Below, in pieces: positions 1 to 8,354 of a stretch of DNA of 64,000 bases. Made by a program: the position numbers and the translations under genes. Source of the DNA: Acidobacteria bacterium AB60. Its GTDB lineage: Bacteria; Acidobacteriota; Terriglobia; Terriglobales; Acidobacteriaceae. The notes under the pieces are model-generated. The model searched no databases and was not told the DNA's origin. It was given only the letters and a program-made list of their open reading frames with translations. The DNA lies in the NCBI GenBank assembly GCA_008682415.1, contig VANK01000002.1, positions 434,001-498,000 on the forward strand, in the 5' to 3' direction. Within the stretch, counting starts at the first letter, position 1. The number at the start of each line of letters is the position of its first letter.

Positions 1-2978
1 CCAACGCCACCATCACTGTCACGGACACCGCCACCGGCGCCCGCCGCACCGTCAAGTCCGACTCCGCCGGCTCCTACCAGGTGCCCGCCCTCACCCCCGC
101 CGCTTATACCCTCGACACCACCGCGCCGGGCTTCTCCAGCGCCCGCACCCAGGGCGTCGTCGTCAGCGTCGGCACCACCGTCACCACCAACATCACCCTC
201 GCCGTCTCCGGCACCCAGCAGACCGTCAACGTCACCGCCGCCGCTCCCGTCGTCGATCAGACCGGCATCTCCGTCAGCCAGGTCGTCGATCAGCAGATCG
301 TCCAGCAGGCCCCGCTCAACGGCCGCCACTTCGTCGACCTCGGCTCCCTCATCCCCGGCTCCGTCGCCGCCCCCGCCAACGGCTTCCTTACCCAGCCCAT
401 CCGCGGCCAGGGCGCCCTCTCCTTTGACACCGCCGGCCAGCGCGAAGACACCGTCAACTTCATGATCAACGGCATCAACCTCAACGACATGATCCAGAAC
501 CAGATCACCTTCCAGCCCGAGCTCAATACCGTGCAGGAATTCAAAGTCGATAACTCCACCTTCTCGGCCGAATACGGCCGCAGCTCCGGCGCCATCGTCA
601 ACATCGCCACCCGCACCGGCACCAACCAGCTCCACGGCGAGGCGTACAACTACGTCCGCAATCAGTTCTTCGACGCCCGCAACTACTTCAACCGCCAGTT
701 CACCGTCAGCGGCGTCCACGTCCGCCAGTCCCAGTTCATCCGCAACCAGTTCGGCGGCGACGCCGGCGGCCCCCTCTGGCGCGATCACACCTTCCTCTTC
801 GGCAGCTATGAAGGCCTGCGCCAGCGACAGGGCGTCGCCGTCAACACCGGCGTTCCCCCCGCCGGCTCCGTCGGCGCCGACTCCACCATTACCCAGCTCC
901 TCGCCATCCTCCCCGCCCCCAACGCCGGCGCCTCCACCTTCGTCAGCTCCGCCAGCGCTCTCGCCACCATCGACCAGGGCACCCTCGACGTCCTCCAGCA
1001 GTTCGGCTCCAACGACCACCTGCACGGCTTCTACGCCATCCAGCAGGACTCCCGCAACGAGCCCCTCGCTCCCACCGTCGGCGACACCATCCCCGGCTAC
1101 GGCGACTCTCGCCCCGCCCGCCGCCAGCTCCTCACCGTCATCGAAACCCATACCTTCGGCTCCAACGCCGTCAACGAAGCCCGCATCGGCTTCAACCGCG
1201 TCCACATCACCTTCACCCCCACCCGCGCCGTCAACCCCACCACCTTCGGCATCAGCGACGGCATCAACTCCGCCATTGGCCTGCCCCAGATCACCATCAC
1301 CAGCCTCGGCCTCACCTTCGGCGGTCCCTCCGGCGAGCCCCAGGGACGCGGCGATACCCTCGGCGTCCTCTCCGATACCGTCAGCATCCTGCGCGGAAAG
1401 CACTCCTTCAAATTCGGCGGCGAGTACCGGCGCTTCCTCAATGACAACTTCAGCAGTGACACCGGCACCTTCGTCTTCAGCACCCTCAACACCTTCCTCG
1501 CCGACGAGGTCAGCTCCTTCAACGTCACCCCCGGCAACCGCCCCAGCCGCATCTACGTCAATGCCGCTGGAGGCTTCGCTGCCGACTCCTGGAAGATTGG
1601 CTCTCGCCTCACCGCCGAGCTCGGCTTCCGCTTCGAAGGGAACGGCACCCCCAGCGAGGCCCGCAACCGCCTCGTCCTCTTCGATCCCGCCTCCGCCTCC
1701 CTCGTCCAGGTCGGCGCCGCCGGCTTCGGCAGCGTCTACAGCCAGAACTACAACTACGAGCCCCGCGTCGGCTTTGCCTGGGACCTCTACGGCAACGGCA
1801 ACTCCGTCCTCCACGCCGGCTACGGCATCCTCTACAACGAGCCCGAAACCAATCTCGTCACACCCCTCAGCACCAACCCGCCCTTCGCCGTGCCCGTCTC
1901 CCTCACTACCAGCACCCCCACGCCCTCCCTCACCCTGCAGAACGCCTTCTCCCAGTCGCAGGCCGCCAAAAGCATCGCCCCCACTAGCGTCGCGCGCAAC
2001 TTCCGCAACCCCCAGATCCAGTCCTGGAACATGGAGATGGAACAGCGCGTCTCCGCCACTCTCGGCCTCAAGCTCGGCTACATGGGCTCCAAGGGAACCC
2101 ACATGCAGATGTTCCTCAACCAGAACCAGCCCATCAACGGCGTCCGCCCCTTCAAGGCCCTCAGCGCCACCAGCTCCATCGACCCCGGCATCGCCCTTAC
2201 CAACGTCTTTGAGAGCGCCAGCGTCGGCAACAGCAACTACAACGCCGGCTTCGTCTCCGTCACCAAAGCCATGGCCAACAACCTCCAGTTCAACGGCTCC
2301 TACACCTGGAGCCACGCCCTCGACTACAACTCCTACAACCTCGCCTCTACCACCCAGACCCCCCAGGACAGCACCAACCCCCGCGGCGACTACGGCCCCG
2401 CCGACTTCGATACCCGCAGCCACTTCTCCGTCAGCGGCGTCTACACCCTGCCCTTCAAGTCCAACCGCCTCGTCGAAGGATGGGAGATCTCCACCATCAC
2501 CGCGCTCCAGACTGGCAACCCCTTCACCGTCGAAACCTCCCTCGCCAACAACGGCGTCGTCGGCCGCACCCGCCCCAACCAGCTCGCCGGCCGCGTCCCC
2601 ACCAGCTTCGCCCTCGCCCCCAACGGCAACGTCCAGTACATCCCCCAGGCCGTCTGCAAAACCCCCGCCGCCGGATGCCTCTGGGCCAGCCCCGGCGCCG
2701 GCTTCGGCAACGCCCGCCGCAACGCCCAGTACTACCCCGGCCTCGAAGACGTCGACCTCGGCCTGCAAAAACAAACCCGCTTCACCGAACGCCTCCGCTT
2801 CAACCTCCGCGCCGACGCCTTCAACCTCATCAACCACCCCAACCTCGGCCAGCCCAACTCCACCTTCACCCCCGGCGGCTCCCCCGGCACCTTCGGCCAA
2901 ATCTCCTCCACCCGCTTCCCCATCGGCGACTTCGGCTCCTCCCGCCAACTCCAGGTCTCCGCCAAACTCGTCTTCTAA
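1..2978 (+). CDS. TonB-dependent receptor, Oar-like, 5'-truncated by window edge
   Basis: Outer-membrane beta-barrel receptor of the large Oar/carboxypeptidase-regulatory-like class that is expanded in Acidobacteriota; substrate unknown, probably oligosaccharides or peptides (inference). The frame is open from base 3, so the start lies upstream. The first visible residues (NATITVTDTATGARR, then SAGSYQVPALTPAAY) are the end of a carboxypeptidase-regulatory-like beta-sandwich. A plug-like part follows (QREDTVNFMINGINLND, then EYGRSSGAIVNIATRTGTN), then a long barrel ending in alternating aromatic strands and a C-terminal Phe (QVSAKLVF), typical of BAM substrates. No neighbouring transport gene is visible. 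Third codon positions are overwhelmingly C, as in alaS next door. Family call is firm; ligand is not knowable from sequence. Confidence 0.9.
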   Translation, partial: NATITVTDTATGARRTVKSDSAGSYQVPALTPAAYTLDTTAPGFSSARTQGVVVSVGTTVTTNITLAVSGTQQTVNVTAAAPVVDQTGISVSQVVDQQIVQQAPLNGRHFVDLGSLIPGSVAAPANGFLTQPIRGQGALSFDTAGQREDTVNFMINGINLNDMIQNQITFQPELNTVQEFKVDNSTFSAEYGRSSGAIVNIATRTGTNQLHGEAYNYVRNQFFDARNYFNRQFTVSGVHVRQSQFIRNQFGGDAGGPLWRDHTFLFGSYEGLRQRQGVAVNTGVPPAGSVGADSTITQLLAILPAPNAGASTFVSSASALATIDQGTLDVLQQFGSNDHLHGFYAIQQDSRNEPLAPTVGDTIPGYGDSRPARRQLLTVIETHTFGSNAVNEARIGFNRVHITFTPTRAVNPTTFGISDGINSAIGLPQITITSLGLTFGGPSGEPQGRGDTLGVLSDTVSILRGKHSFKFGGEYRRFLNDNFSSDTGTFVFSTLNTFLADEVSSFNVTPGNRPSRIYVNAAGGFAADSWKIGSRLTAELGFRFEGNGTPSEARNRLVLFDPASASLVQVGAAGFGSVYSQNYNYEPRVGFAWDLYGNGNSVLHAGYGILYNEPETNLVTPLSTNPPFAVPVSLTTSTPTPSLTLQNAFSQSQAAKSIAPTSVARNFRNPQIQSWNMEMEQRVSATLGLKLGYMGSKGTHMQMFLNQNQPINGVRPFKALSATSSIDPGIALTNVFESASVGNSNYNAGFVSVTKAMANNLQFNGSYTWSHALDYNSYNLASTTQTPQDSTNPRGDYGPADFDTRSHFSVSGVYTLPFKSNRLVEGWEISTITALQTGNPFTVETSLANNGVVGRTRPNQLAGRVPTSFALAPNGNVQYIPQAVCKTPAAGCLWASPGAGFGNARRNAQYYPGLEDVDLGLQKQTRFTERLRFNLRADAFNLINHPNLGQPNSTFTPGGSPGTFGQISSTRFPIGDFGSSRQLQVSAKLVF

Positions 2979-3300
2979 CCCCAGGAGCTGTCAACCCCCG
3001 CCCCCCCCAAGCAGCTGTCAACCCACAAACAGCTGTCATCCCGCAGCACGCAAAGCGTGCGGAGGGATCCGCAGTTGCAGTTGCAGTTGCAGTTGCAGTT
3101 GCAGTTGCATTTGCAGTTGCAGTTGCAGTTGCATTTGCTGTTGCTGTTGCTGTTGCTGTTGCTTTTGTAATTCTCTTTCCCCGCCTGCAAAAACAGGATT
3201 CCCCCGGTCTCGCTTCTGACACCGGGATCACCACCAGCCCGGCCCCTCGCAACTCGCAACTCGAAACTCGCAACTCGTCTCCCGTACACTAAACAAAGCC
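2979..3300. other. Intergenic region, receptor to alaS
   Basis: No gene seen. It holds three imperfect copies of a word containing AGCTGTCA (2987-3037), a small hairpin with arms GCACGC/GCGTGC and loop AAA at 3046-3060, a hexanucleotide microsatellite (listed separately), and short tandem words of the type CGCAACTCG / AAACTCG at about 3247-3276. The alaS promoter should lie here but no convincing -35/-10 pair stands out. Confidence 0.7.
3071..3166. repeat. Hexanucleotide microsatellite (GCAGTT-type), 16 units
   Basis: Sixteen consecutive 6-bp units can be read: mostly GCAGTT, with two GCATTT variants, then four GCTGTT and a final GCTTTT. The gradient from GCAGTT to GCTGTT along the array suggests slippage expansion with later substitutions. 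It sits 135 bp upstream of alaS and downstream of the receptor stop, in no convincing reading frame. Such arrays can vary in length between strains. Confidence 0.9.
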
Positions 3301-6027
3301 ATGCAAAACCGCACCGGGAACGAAATCCGCGAACTGTTTCTGCGCTTCTTCGAGTCCAAGGGCCATCGCCGCGTGCACTCCTCCTCCCTCGTGCCGCACA
3401 ACGATCCCACCCTGCTCTTCACCAACGCCGGAATGAATCAGTTCAAAGACCTCTTCCTCGGCGCCGAACGCCGCGACTACTCCCGCGCCACCACCTCCCA
3501 GAAATGCGTCCGCGCCGGCGGCAAGCACAACGACCTCGAAAACGTCGGCTTCACCCGCCGCCACCACACCTTCTTCGAGATGCTCGGGAACTTCTCCTTC
3601 GGCGACTACTTCAAGCGCGACGCCATCGCCTTCGCCTGGGAGCTCGTCACCAGCCCCGAATGGATGGGCATCCCCAAAGACCGCCTCTACGTCACCATCT
3701 TCGAAGGCACCGCCGACGTCCCCCGCGACGACGAAGCCGAGCAGTTCTGGATCGAAACCGGCGTCCCCAAAGAACGCATCTTTGAGTACGGCGCCAAAGA
3801 CAACTTCTGGCAGATGGGCGAGACCGGCCCCTGCGGCCCCTGCTCCGAGATCTTCTACGACATGGGCCTCGAAGCCGCCGAAACCCCCGGCGTCGACCTC
3901 CCCTTCGGCCAGGACGACGCCCGCTACGTCGAGATCTGGAACCTCGTCTTCATGCAGTTCGACCGCTCCGCCATCGTCGAGAACGGCAAGACCACCGGCT
4001 ACAAGCTTACCCCGCTCCCCAAGCCCTCCATCGACACCGGCATGGGCCTCGAGCGCGTCGCCGCCGTCCTGCAAGGCAAGCTCTCCAACTTCGAAACCGA
4101 CTTATTTACCCCGCTCATCGAGCGCGCCGAAGAACTCACCGGCAAGCGCGTCTCGGATTCCGAGCTCGAAAAAGAGACCCGCAGCGCCGACGACAACGCC
4201 GCCAGCCTCCGCATCATCGCCGACCACGCCCGCGCCGCCACCTTCCTCATCTCCGACGGCGTGCTGCCTTCCAACGAAGGCCGCGGCTACGTCCTCCGCA
4301 AGATCATGCGCCGCGCCATCCGCCATGGCCGCCTCCTCGGCCAGGAGAAGCCCTTCCTCAACCAGATGGTCTTCGCCGTTCGCGACCTCATGCAGGGCGC
4401 CTACCCCGAGCTCAACGACTCCGCCGACCGCGTCGCCAAAGTCGTCCTCGCAGAAGAGCAGCAGTTCGACCGCGTCCTCAAAATCGGCCTCACCCGCCTC
4501 AACGACGAGCTCAAGGGCGACTTCACCGGCGACAAGGCCTTCCACCTCTACGAAACCTTCGGCCTCCCCCTCGACTTCATGACCGACGCCGCCCGCGACG
4601 CCGGCGTCGTCTTCGACAACGAAGGCTTCGAGCGCGCCCGCAGCGAAGAACAAGCCCGCGCCCGCGCCTCCTGGAAAGGCGGCAGCCAGAAGACCGCCAG
4701 CCCCGTCTTCCGCGATCTGCCCCGCACCGCCTTCGAAGGCTACCGCTCCCTCACCTCCACCGACTGCGCCGTCCTCGCCCTCGTCAAAGACGGCGTAGGC
4801 GTCCCCGCCGCCGCCGCCGGCGACTCCGTCGACATCGTCCTCGACCACACCAGCTTCTACGGCGACTCCGGCGGTCAGGTCGGCGACACCGGCGTCTTCA
4901 CCTCCACTGACGGCAACGTCATCGTCGCCGAGATCACCGGCTGCGTCCTCCCCGTCCAGGGCGTGCGCGCCCACAAGGCCATCCTCAAGCAGCCCCTCGC
5001 CCTCGGCGACCGCGTCAACACCGTCGTCAACGGCGAGCGCCGCGACGCCATCCGCCGCAATCACACCGGCACCCACCTGCTCCACGCCGCCCTGCGCCAG
5101 GTCCTCGGCACCCACGTCAAGCAGGCCGGCTCCCTCGTCGATCCCACCCGCCTCCGCTTCGACTTCTCCCACTTCGCCCAGGTCGGCCCCGAAGACCTCC
5201 AGGAGATCGAGAACATCGTCAACCGCGAAGTCCTCTCCAACGCTCGGGTCGAGACCCTCGAAGACGTGCCCATCGACGTGGCCGTGAACGAATACCACGC
5301 CATGGCGCTCTTCGGCGAAAAGTATGGAGACAAGGTCCGCGTCGTCAAACTCTCTGACGGCTTCTCCACCGAACTCTGCGGCGGCACCCACACCGCCGCC
5401 ACCGGCGAGATCGGCCTCCTCAAGCTCACCGGCGAGTCCTCCGTCTCCTCCGGCGTGCGCCGCGTTGAAGCCATCAGCGGCCTCGGCTCCCTCGACACCT
5501 TCCGCCGCGACGCCCAGCTCGCCCACTTCGCCAGCTCCCTCGCCCCCATTCAGGAGAACGACCCCGCCGCCGGCCTCCGCGCCCGCTTCGAGGCCCAGGA
5601 AGACGAGCTCAAGCGCCTGCGCCGCGAGCTCGAAGAGATGCGCATGAAGTCCGCCGCCGGCGCCCTCGACGAGGTCCTCTCCAAGGCCGTCGACGTCAAA
5701 GGCGTCAAGCTCCTCCGCCACCGCGCCGACCAGCTCGACCGCGGCCAGCTCCGCACCCTCGTCGACAACCTCAAGCAGAAGGCCGGCGAAGCCGTCATCG
5801 TCCTCGCCTCCGCTCAGCCCGAGGGCAAGGTGGCCATCATCGCCGGCGTCACCCCCGGCCTCATCCAGCGCATCCAGGCCGGCAAGCTCGTCGGCGCCGT
5901 CGCCAAGCTCGTCGGCGGCTCCGGCGGCGGCAAACCCGACCTCGCCGAAGCCGGCGGCAAAGACCAGTCCCAGATCCCCGCCGCCCTCGAAGCCGCCCCC
6001 CAGCTCCTCGCCAACCTCCTCGCCTGA
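3301..6027 (+). CDS. alaS: Alanine--tRNA ligase
   Basis: Class II aminoacyl-tRNA synthetase that charges tRNA-Ala and hydrolyses mischarged Ser/Gly-tRNA-Ala; cytoplasmic. The 908-residue product is close to the usual 870-900. The aminoacylation core shows [17 protein letters not shown] near residue 87, [11 protein letters not shown] near 175 and [12 protein letters not shown] near 245. The editing domain has the zinc ligands [11 protein letters not shown] (near 588) and CGGTH (near 695), followed by the C-Ala/DHHA1 region with [16 protein letters not shown] at the end. The ATG at 3301 matches the normal N-terminus ([16 protein letters not shown]). It appears monocistronic, followed by the hairpin-repeat cluster. 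Codon third positions are extremely C-rich on this strand. Confidence 0.98.
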   Translation: MQNRTGNEIRELFLRFFESKGHRRVHSSSLVPHNDPTLLFTNAGMNQFKDLFLGAERRDYSRATTSQKCVRAGGKHNDLENVGFTRRHHTFFEMLGNFSFGDYFKRDAIAFAWELVTSPEWMGIPKDRLYVTIFEGTADVPRDDEAEQFWIETGVPKERIFEYGAKDNFWQMGETGPCGPCSEIFYDMGLEAAETPGVDLPFGQDDARYVEIWNLVFMQFDRSAIVENGKTTGYKLTPLPKPSIDTGMGLERVAAVLQGKLSNFETDLFTPLIERAEELTGKRVSDSELEKETRSADDNAASLRIIADHARAATFLISDGVLPSNEGRGYVLRKIMRRAIRHGRLLGQEKPFLNQMVFAVRDLMQGAYPELNDSADRVAKVVLAEEQQFDRVLKIGLTRLNDELKGDFTGDKAFHLYETFGLPLDFMTDAARDAGVVFDNEGFERARSEEQARARASWKGGSQKTASPVFRDLPRTAFEGYRSLTSTDCAVLALVKDGVGVPAAAAGDSVDIVLDHTSFYGDSGGQVGDTGVFTSTDGNVIVAEITGCVLPVQGVRAHKAILKQPLALGDRVNTVVNGERRDAIRRNHTGTHLLHAALRQVLGTHVKQAGSLVDPTRLRFDFSHFAQVGPEDLQEIENIVNREVLSNARVETLEDVPIDVAVNEYHAMALFGEKYGDKVRVVKLSDGFSTELCGGTHTAATGEIGLLKLTGESSVSSGVRRVEAISGLGSLDTFRRDAQLAHFASSLAPIQENDPAAGLRARFEAQEDELKRLRRELEEMRMKSAAGALDEVLSKAVDVKGVKLLRHRADQLDRGQLRTLVDNLKQKAGEAVIVLASAQPEGKVAIIAGVTPGLIQRIQAGKLVGAVAKLVGGSGGGKPDLAEAGGKDQSQIPAALEAAPQLLANLLA

Positions 6028-6070
6028 GCGCAGGGTGACAATCCGCAGTTCCTGTTTTTGCTTTTTCCCG

Positions 6071-6575
6071 ACTCAGCACGACCCCGGGTGCCCCATCCTA
6101 GGCGCGTCTTTGTTTCATGCGCCTGGGGTGGGATACCACGAACCCCACCCAGCCCGTCTCCGTTCCCGCACGACCGCGGGTGCCCCATGTCTCCCGATGT
6201 TGGAGACATGGGATAGCACGAACCCCACCCAGCCCATCTCCGTTCCCGCACGACCGCGGGTGCCCCATGTCTCCCGATGTTGGAGACATGGGATAGCACG
6301 AACCCCACCCAGCCCATCTCCGTTCCCGCACGACCGCGGGTGCCCCATCCTAGGCGCGTCTTTGTTTCATGCGCCTAGGGTGGGATAGCACGAACCCCAC
6401 CCAGCCCTCTCCGTTCCCGCACGACCGCGGGCCCCATGTCTCCCGATGTTGGAGACATGGGATAGCACGAACCCCACCCAGCCCTCTCCGTTCCCGCACG
6501 ACCGAGGGTGCCCCATCCTAGGCGCGTCTTTGCTTTTTGCGCCTAGGGTGGGATAGCACGAACCCCACCCAGCTG
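6071..6575. repeat. Modular hairpin-repeat cluster 1 (6 units)
   Basis: Six units of about 75-85 bp in the order A-B-B-A-B-A. Every unit has constant flanks (about GCACGACCGCGGGTGCCCCAT before, TGGGATAGCACGAACCCCAC after) around an exchangeable hairpin core. Core A (for example 6344-6357 with 6371-6384) is a 14-bp stem CCCATCCTAGGCGC / GCGCCTAGGGTGGG with one G.T pair and loop GTCTTTGTTTCAT. Core B (for example 6184-6194 with 6202-6212) is an 11-bp stem CCCATGTCTCC / GGAGACATGGG with loop CGATGTT. The sequence can be read through in open frames, but these are repeat artefacts. No transposase or cas gene is adjacent. Confidence 0.93.
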
Positions 6576-6608
6576 ATGCCGCGCCGCCGCCCGCATTGAG
6601 AACTGGAA

Positions 6609-6890
6609 TCACACGTGGACACCCACCAGGCTCAAGCGCTCTCGAAGCGTCGTAAGCTCCCCGTTCAACTCCTCGAGTTGCTCTTTCGTGGGCGTCACGC
6701 GAGCCAGGAAATGGACGATGGTCTCATACGCGTGAGTAGCCTCCCCAATCCGGCGCCGGTGATCCTCCTCCACCTTCGTCGTCTCCGCTAATTCAAGAAG
6801 CGTCAATGCCAGGCGCGCATCGGTGATCAGAAGGTCCACGCCAACTTCCTGGGTCTCATGGATGTTTTGGGCTATCGACTTTTCGACCAT
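6609..6890 (-). CDS. Small predicted helical protein between repeat clusters
   Basis: No family recognised with confidence. The likely start is the internal ATG at 6890, preceded by AGCAGGGAT, giving about 93 residues; the open frame extends to 6947 but its extra N-terminus is Gly/Pro-rich and looks non-coding. The product appears almost entirely alpha-helical and charged (ITDARLALTLLELAETTKVE, then helices ending LNGELTTLRERLSLV), compatible with a small helical bundle. Base composition is less extreme than the repeats on either side. No signal peptide or membrane segment. It lies between the two hairpin clusters and may simply be isolated there; a role in the repeats is unproven. Confidence 0.6.
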   Translation of the reverse strand: MVEKSIAQNIHETQEVGVDLLITDARLALTLLELAETTKVEEDHRRRIGEATHAYETIVHFLARVTPTKEQLEELNGELTTLRERLSLVGVHV

Positions 6891-6949
6891 ATCCCTGCTT
6901 GGATTCGGCCCAGGTCCCCCCGGGTTTGACCCGCCCCTTCTTTGCATCC

Positions 6950-7665
6950 CCCCACACGACCGGGTGCCCCATCCTAGGCGCGCCCTATGCGCCTAGGGCG
7001 GGAAAGCACGAACCTCCCCCCAGCCATCTCCGTTCAAGCACGACCGAGGGTGCCCCATCCTGGGCGCGTCTTTGTTTCATGCGCCTAGGGTGGGATACCA
7101 CGAACCCCACCCAGCCTCTCGGCCCTTGGCCCTTGGTACTTGGCCCTCGACCCCGGGTGCCCCAGGTCTCCCGTTGTTGGAGACATGGGATAGCACGAAC
7201 CCATCCCAGCCATATTCACGTTCAAGCACGACCGAGGGTGCCCCATCCTAGGCGCGTCTTTGTTTCATGCGCCTAGGGTGGGATACCACGAACCCCACCC
7301 AGCCTCTCGGCCCTTGGCCCTTGGTACTTGGCCCTCGACCCCGGGTGCCCCATGTCTCCCGTTGTTGGAGACATGGGATACCACGACCCTCACCCAGCCG
7401 TCTCCGCTCCCGCACGACCCGGGGTGCCCCGTTCTAGGCGCGCCTTATGCGCCTAGGGCGGGATAGCACGAACCTAACCCCAGCCGTCTCCGTTCAAGCA
7501 CGACCGAGGGTGCCCCATCCTGGGCGCGTCTTTGTTTCATGCGCCTAGGGTGGGATACCACGAACCCCACCCAGCCTCTCGGCCCTTGGCCCTTGGTACT
7601 TGGCCCTCGACCCCGGGTGCCCCAGGTCTCCCGTTGTTGGAGACCTGGGATACCACGAACCCCAC
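6950..7665. repeat. Modular hairpin-repeat cluster 2 (8 units)
   Basis: Eight units in the order A'-A-B-A-B-A'-A-B, using the same flanks as cluster 1. A' is a short-loop form of core A (loop GCCCTAT or GCCTTAT), at about 6970-7002 and 7430-7462. A at about 7049-7095, 7236-7282 and 7509-7555; B at 7161-7189, about 7349-7377 and 7621-7649. A spacer word, GGCCCTTGGTACTTGGCCCT, sits between A and B in three places. The A-spacer-B block recurs with offsets of 187 and 458 bp, so the cluster also grew by block duplication. Confidence 0.93.
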
Positions 7666-8139
7666 CCAGCCGAGCAACCTCGCGCACGGCCTGCAGGCGA
7701 TGCACTCCCTGACCCCCGCGCGGAACGCACCCCCCCCGCCGACCACGCCTCTCCATTCTCGCTGCAAATCGCGCAAACGCGACCAAATCCACCCAATTAC
7801 CACATATGAAGTAGCTAAAAACCACGCCAACCAGGTCCGGTATTCGCGTTCCTTTCGCCTTCAGGACTCCCCTATTGGCACCTGCAACGCGGTGCCTGCC
7901 CCGCATTCCGCCCGGCACATCGCAATCACGCCCGCAATCCGCCCGGCGTCTGCCGGTCCTCGCCTCCCGAGACTCCTTCCTCCCTTTGCGGACCGTTTTG
8001 CTCCAGAATCTTGTCAAGTCCCTTCCCTGTGGAAAACGCACGCAAACTCCACATAACACTGCGAAAATAAATCTCTCCCATATTGGGGGCTAATTCTGCG
8101 AACCTGCCATACTGGATATAGCTCGAAACAGAAGAGACA
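7666..8139. other. Intergenic region without recognised gene
   Basis: About 470 bases between the repeat cluster and a terminator. Open frames here (for example one on the minus strand to 8059) continue out of the repeats and have no recognisable protein character. The segment changes from C-rich (7.7-8.0 kb) to AT-richer (8.05-8.14 kb). A single match to a DnaA-box-like word, TGTGGAAAA (reverse complement TTTTCCACA), is at 8029-8037. A short untranslated RNA ending at the terminator at 8140 cannot be excluded. Confidence 0.5.
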
Positions 8140-8173
8140 AAAAGGCCCGCGCGCTCCGCGGGCCTTTTCTTTT
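8140..8173. terminator. Bidirectional intrinsic terminator
   Basis: A 12-bp perfect stem, AAAAGGCCCGCG (8140-8151) with CGCGGGCCTTTT (8157-8168), loop CGCTC, followed by CTTTT on the plus strand and by a T-run on the minus strand. It could end the Hsp70-like gene, whose stop is 182 bases away on the minus strand, or an unrecognised plus-strand transcript. Confidence 0.85.
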
Positions 8174-8354
8174 CCGGAAGGGAGTACCAACTGCATGCGT
8201 CCCACACCCGCACCCGCGCCTGGTTCTCGCGCACCGCGCCCCTCTCGGATGTGCTTTAAATCACATTCGACGTCAAAAATGCGCAACTTTGCATGCAACC
8301 CCTACAAACCAATCTACTTCGTCGTTTTTTTTTACGGCGCGAGCAAAAAATCCC
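8174..8354. other. Intergenic region 3' of the Hsp70-like gene
   Basis: Short non-coding stretch holding a run of nine T residues near 8326. It presumably forms the 3' untranslated part of the Hsp70-like transcript before the terminator. No gene seen. Confidence 0.5.

Noticed and set aside
4102..5721. 539-codon open frame antisense to alaS
   Set aside because: It mirrors alaS codon bias (Gly/Ala/Glu/Val-rich low complexity) and has no domain; shadow of the real gene.
6071..7665. CRISPR-like array in the repeat clusters
   Set aside because: Units are 75-100 bp, the constant parts are flanks of hairpins, the intervening parts are themselves repeated rather than unique spacers, and no cas gene is present.
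6035..7830. Open reading frames through the repeat clusters encoding repetitive peptides
   Set aside because: Many overlapping frames on both strands are open because the repeats are GC-rich; no RBS or domain supports translation.
8029..8037. Replication origin at the composition switch
   Set aside because: Only one DnaA-box-like word was found and no dnaA, dnaN, gyrB or rpmH is near; the skew change alone is kept as a finding.
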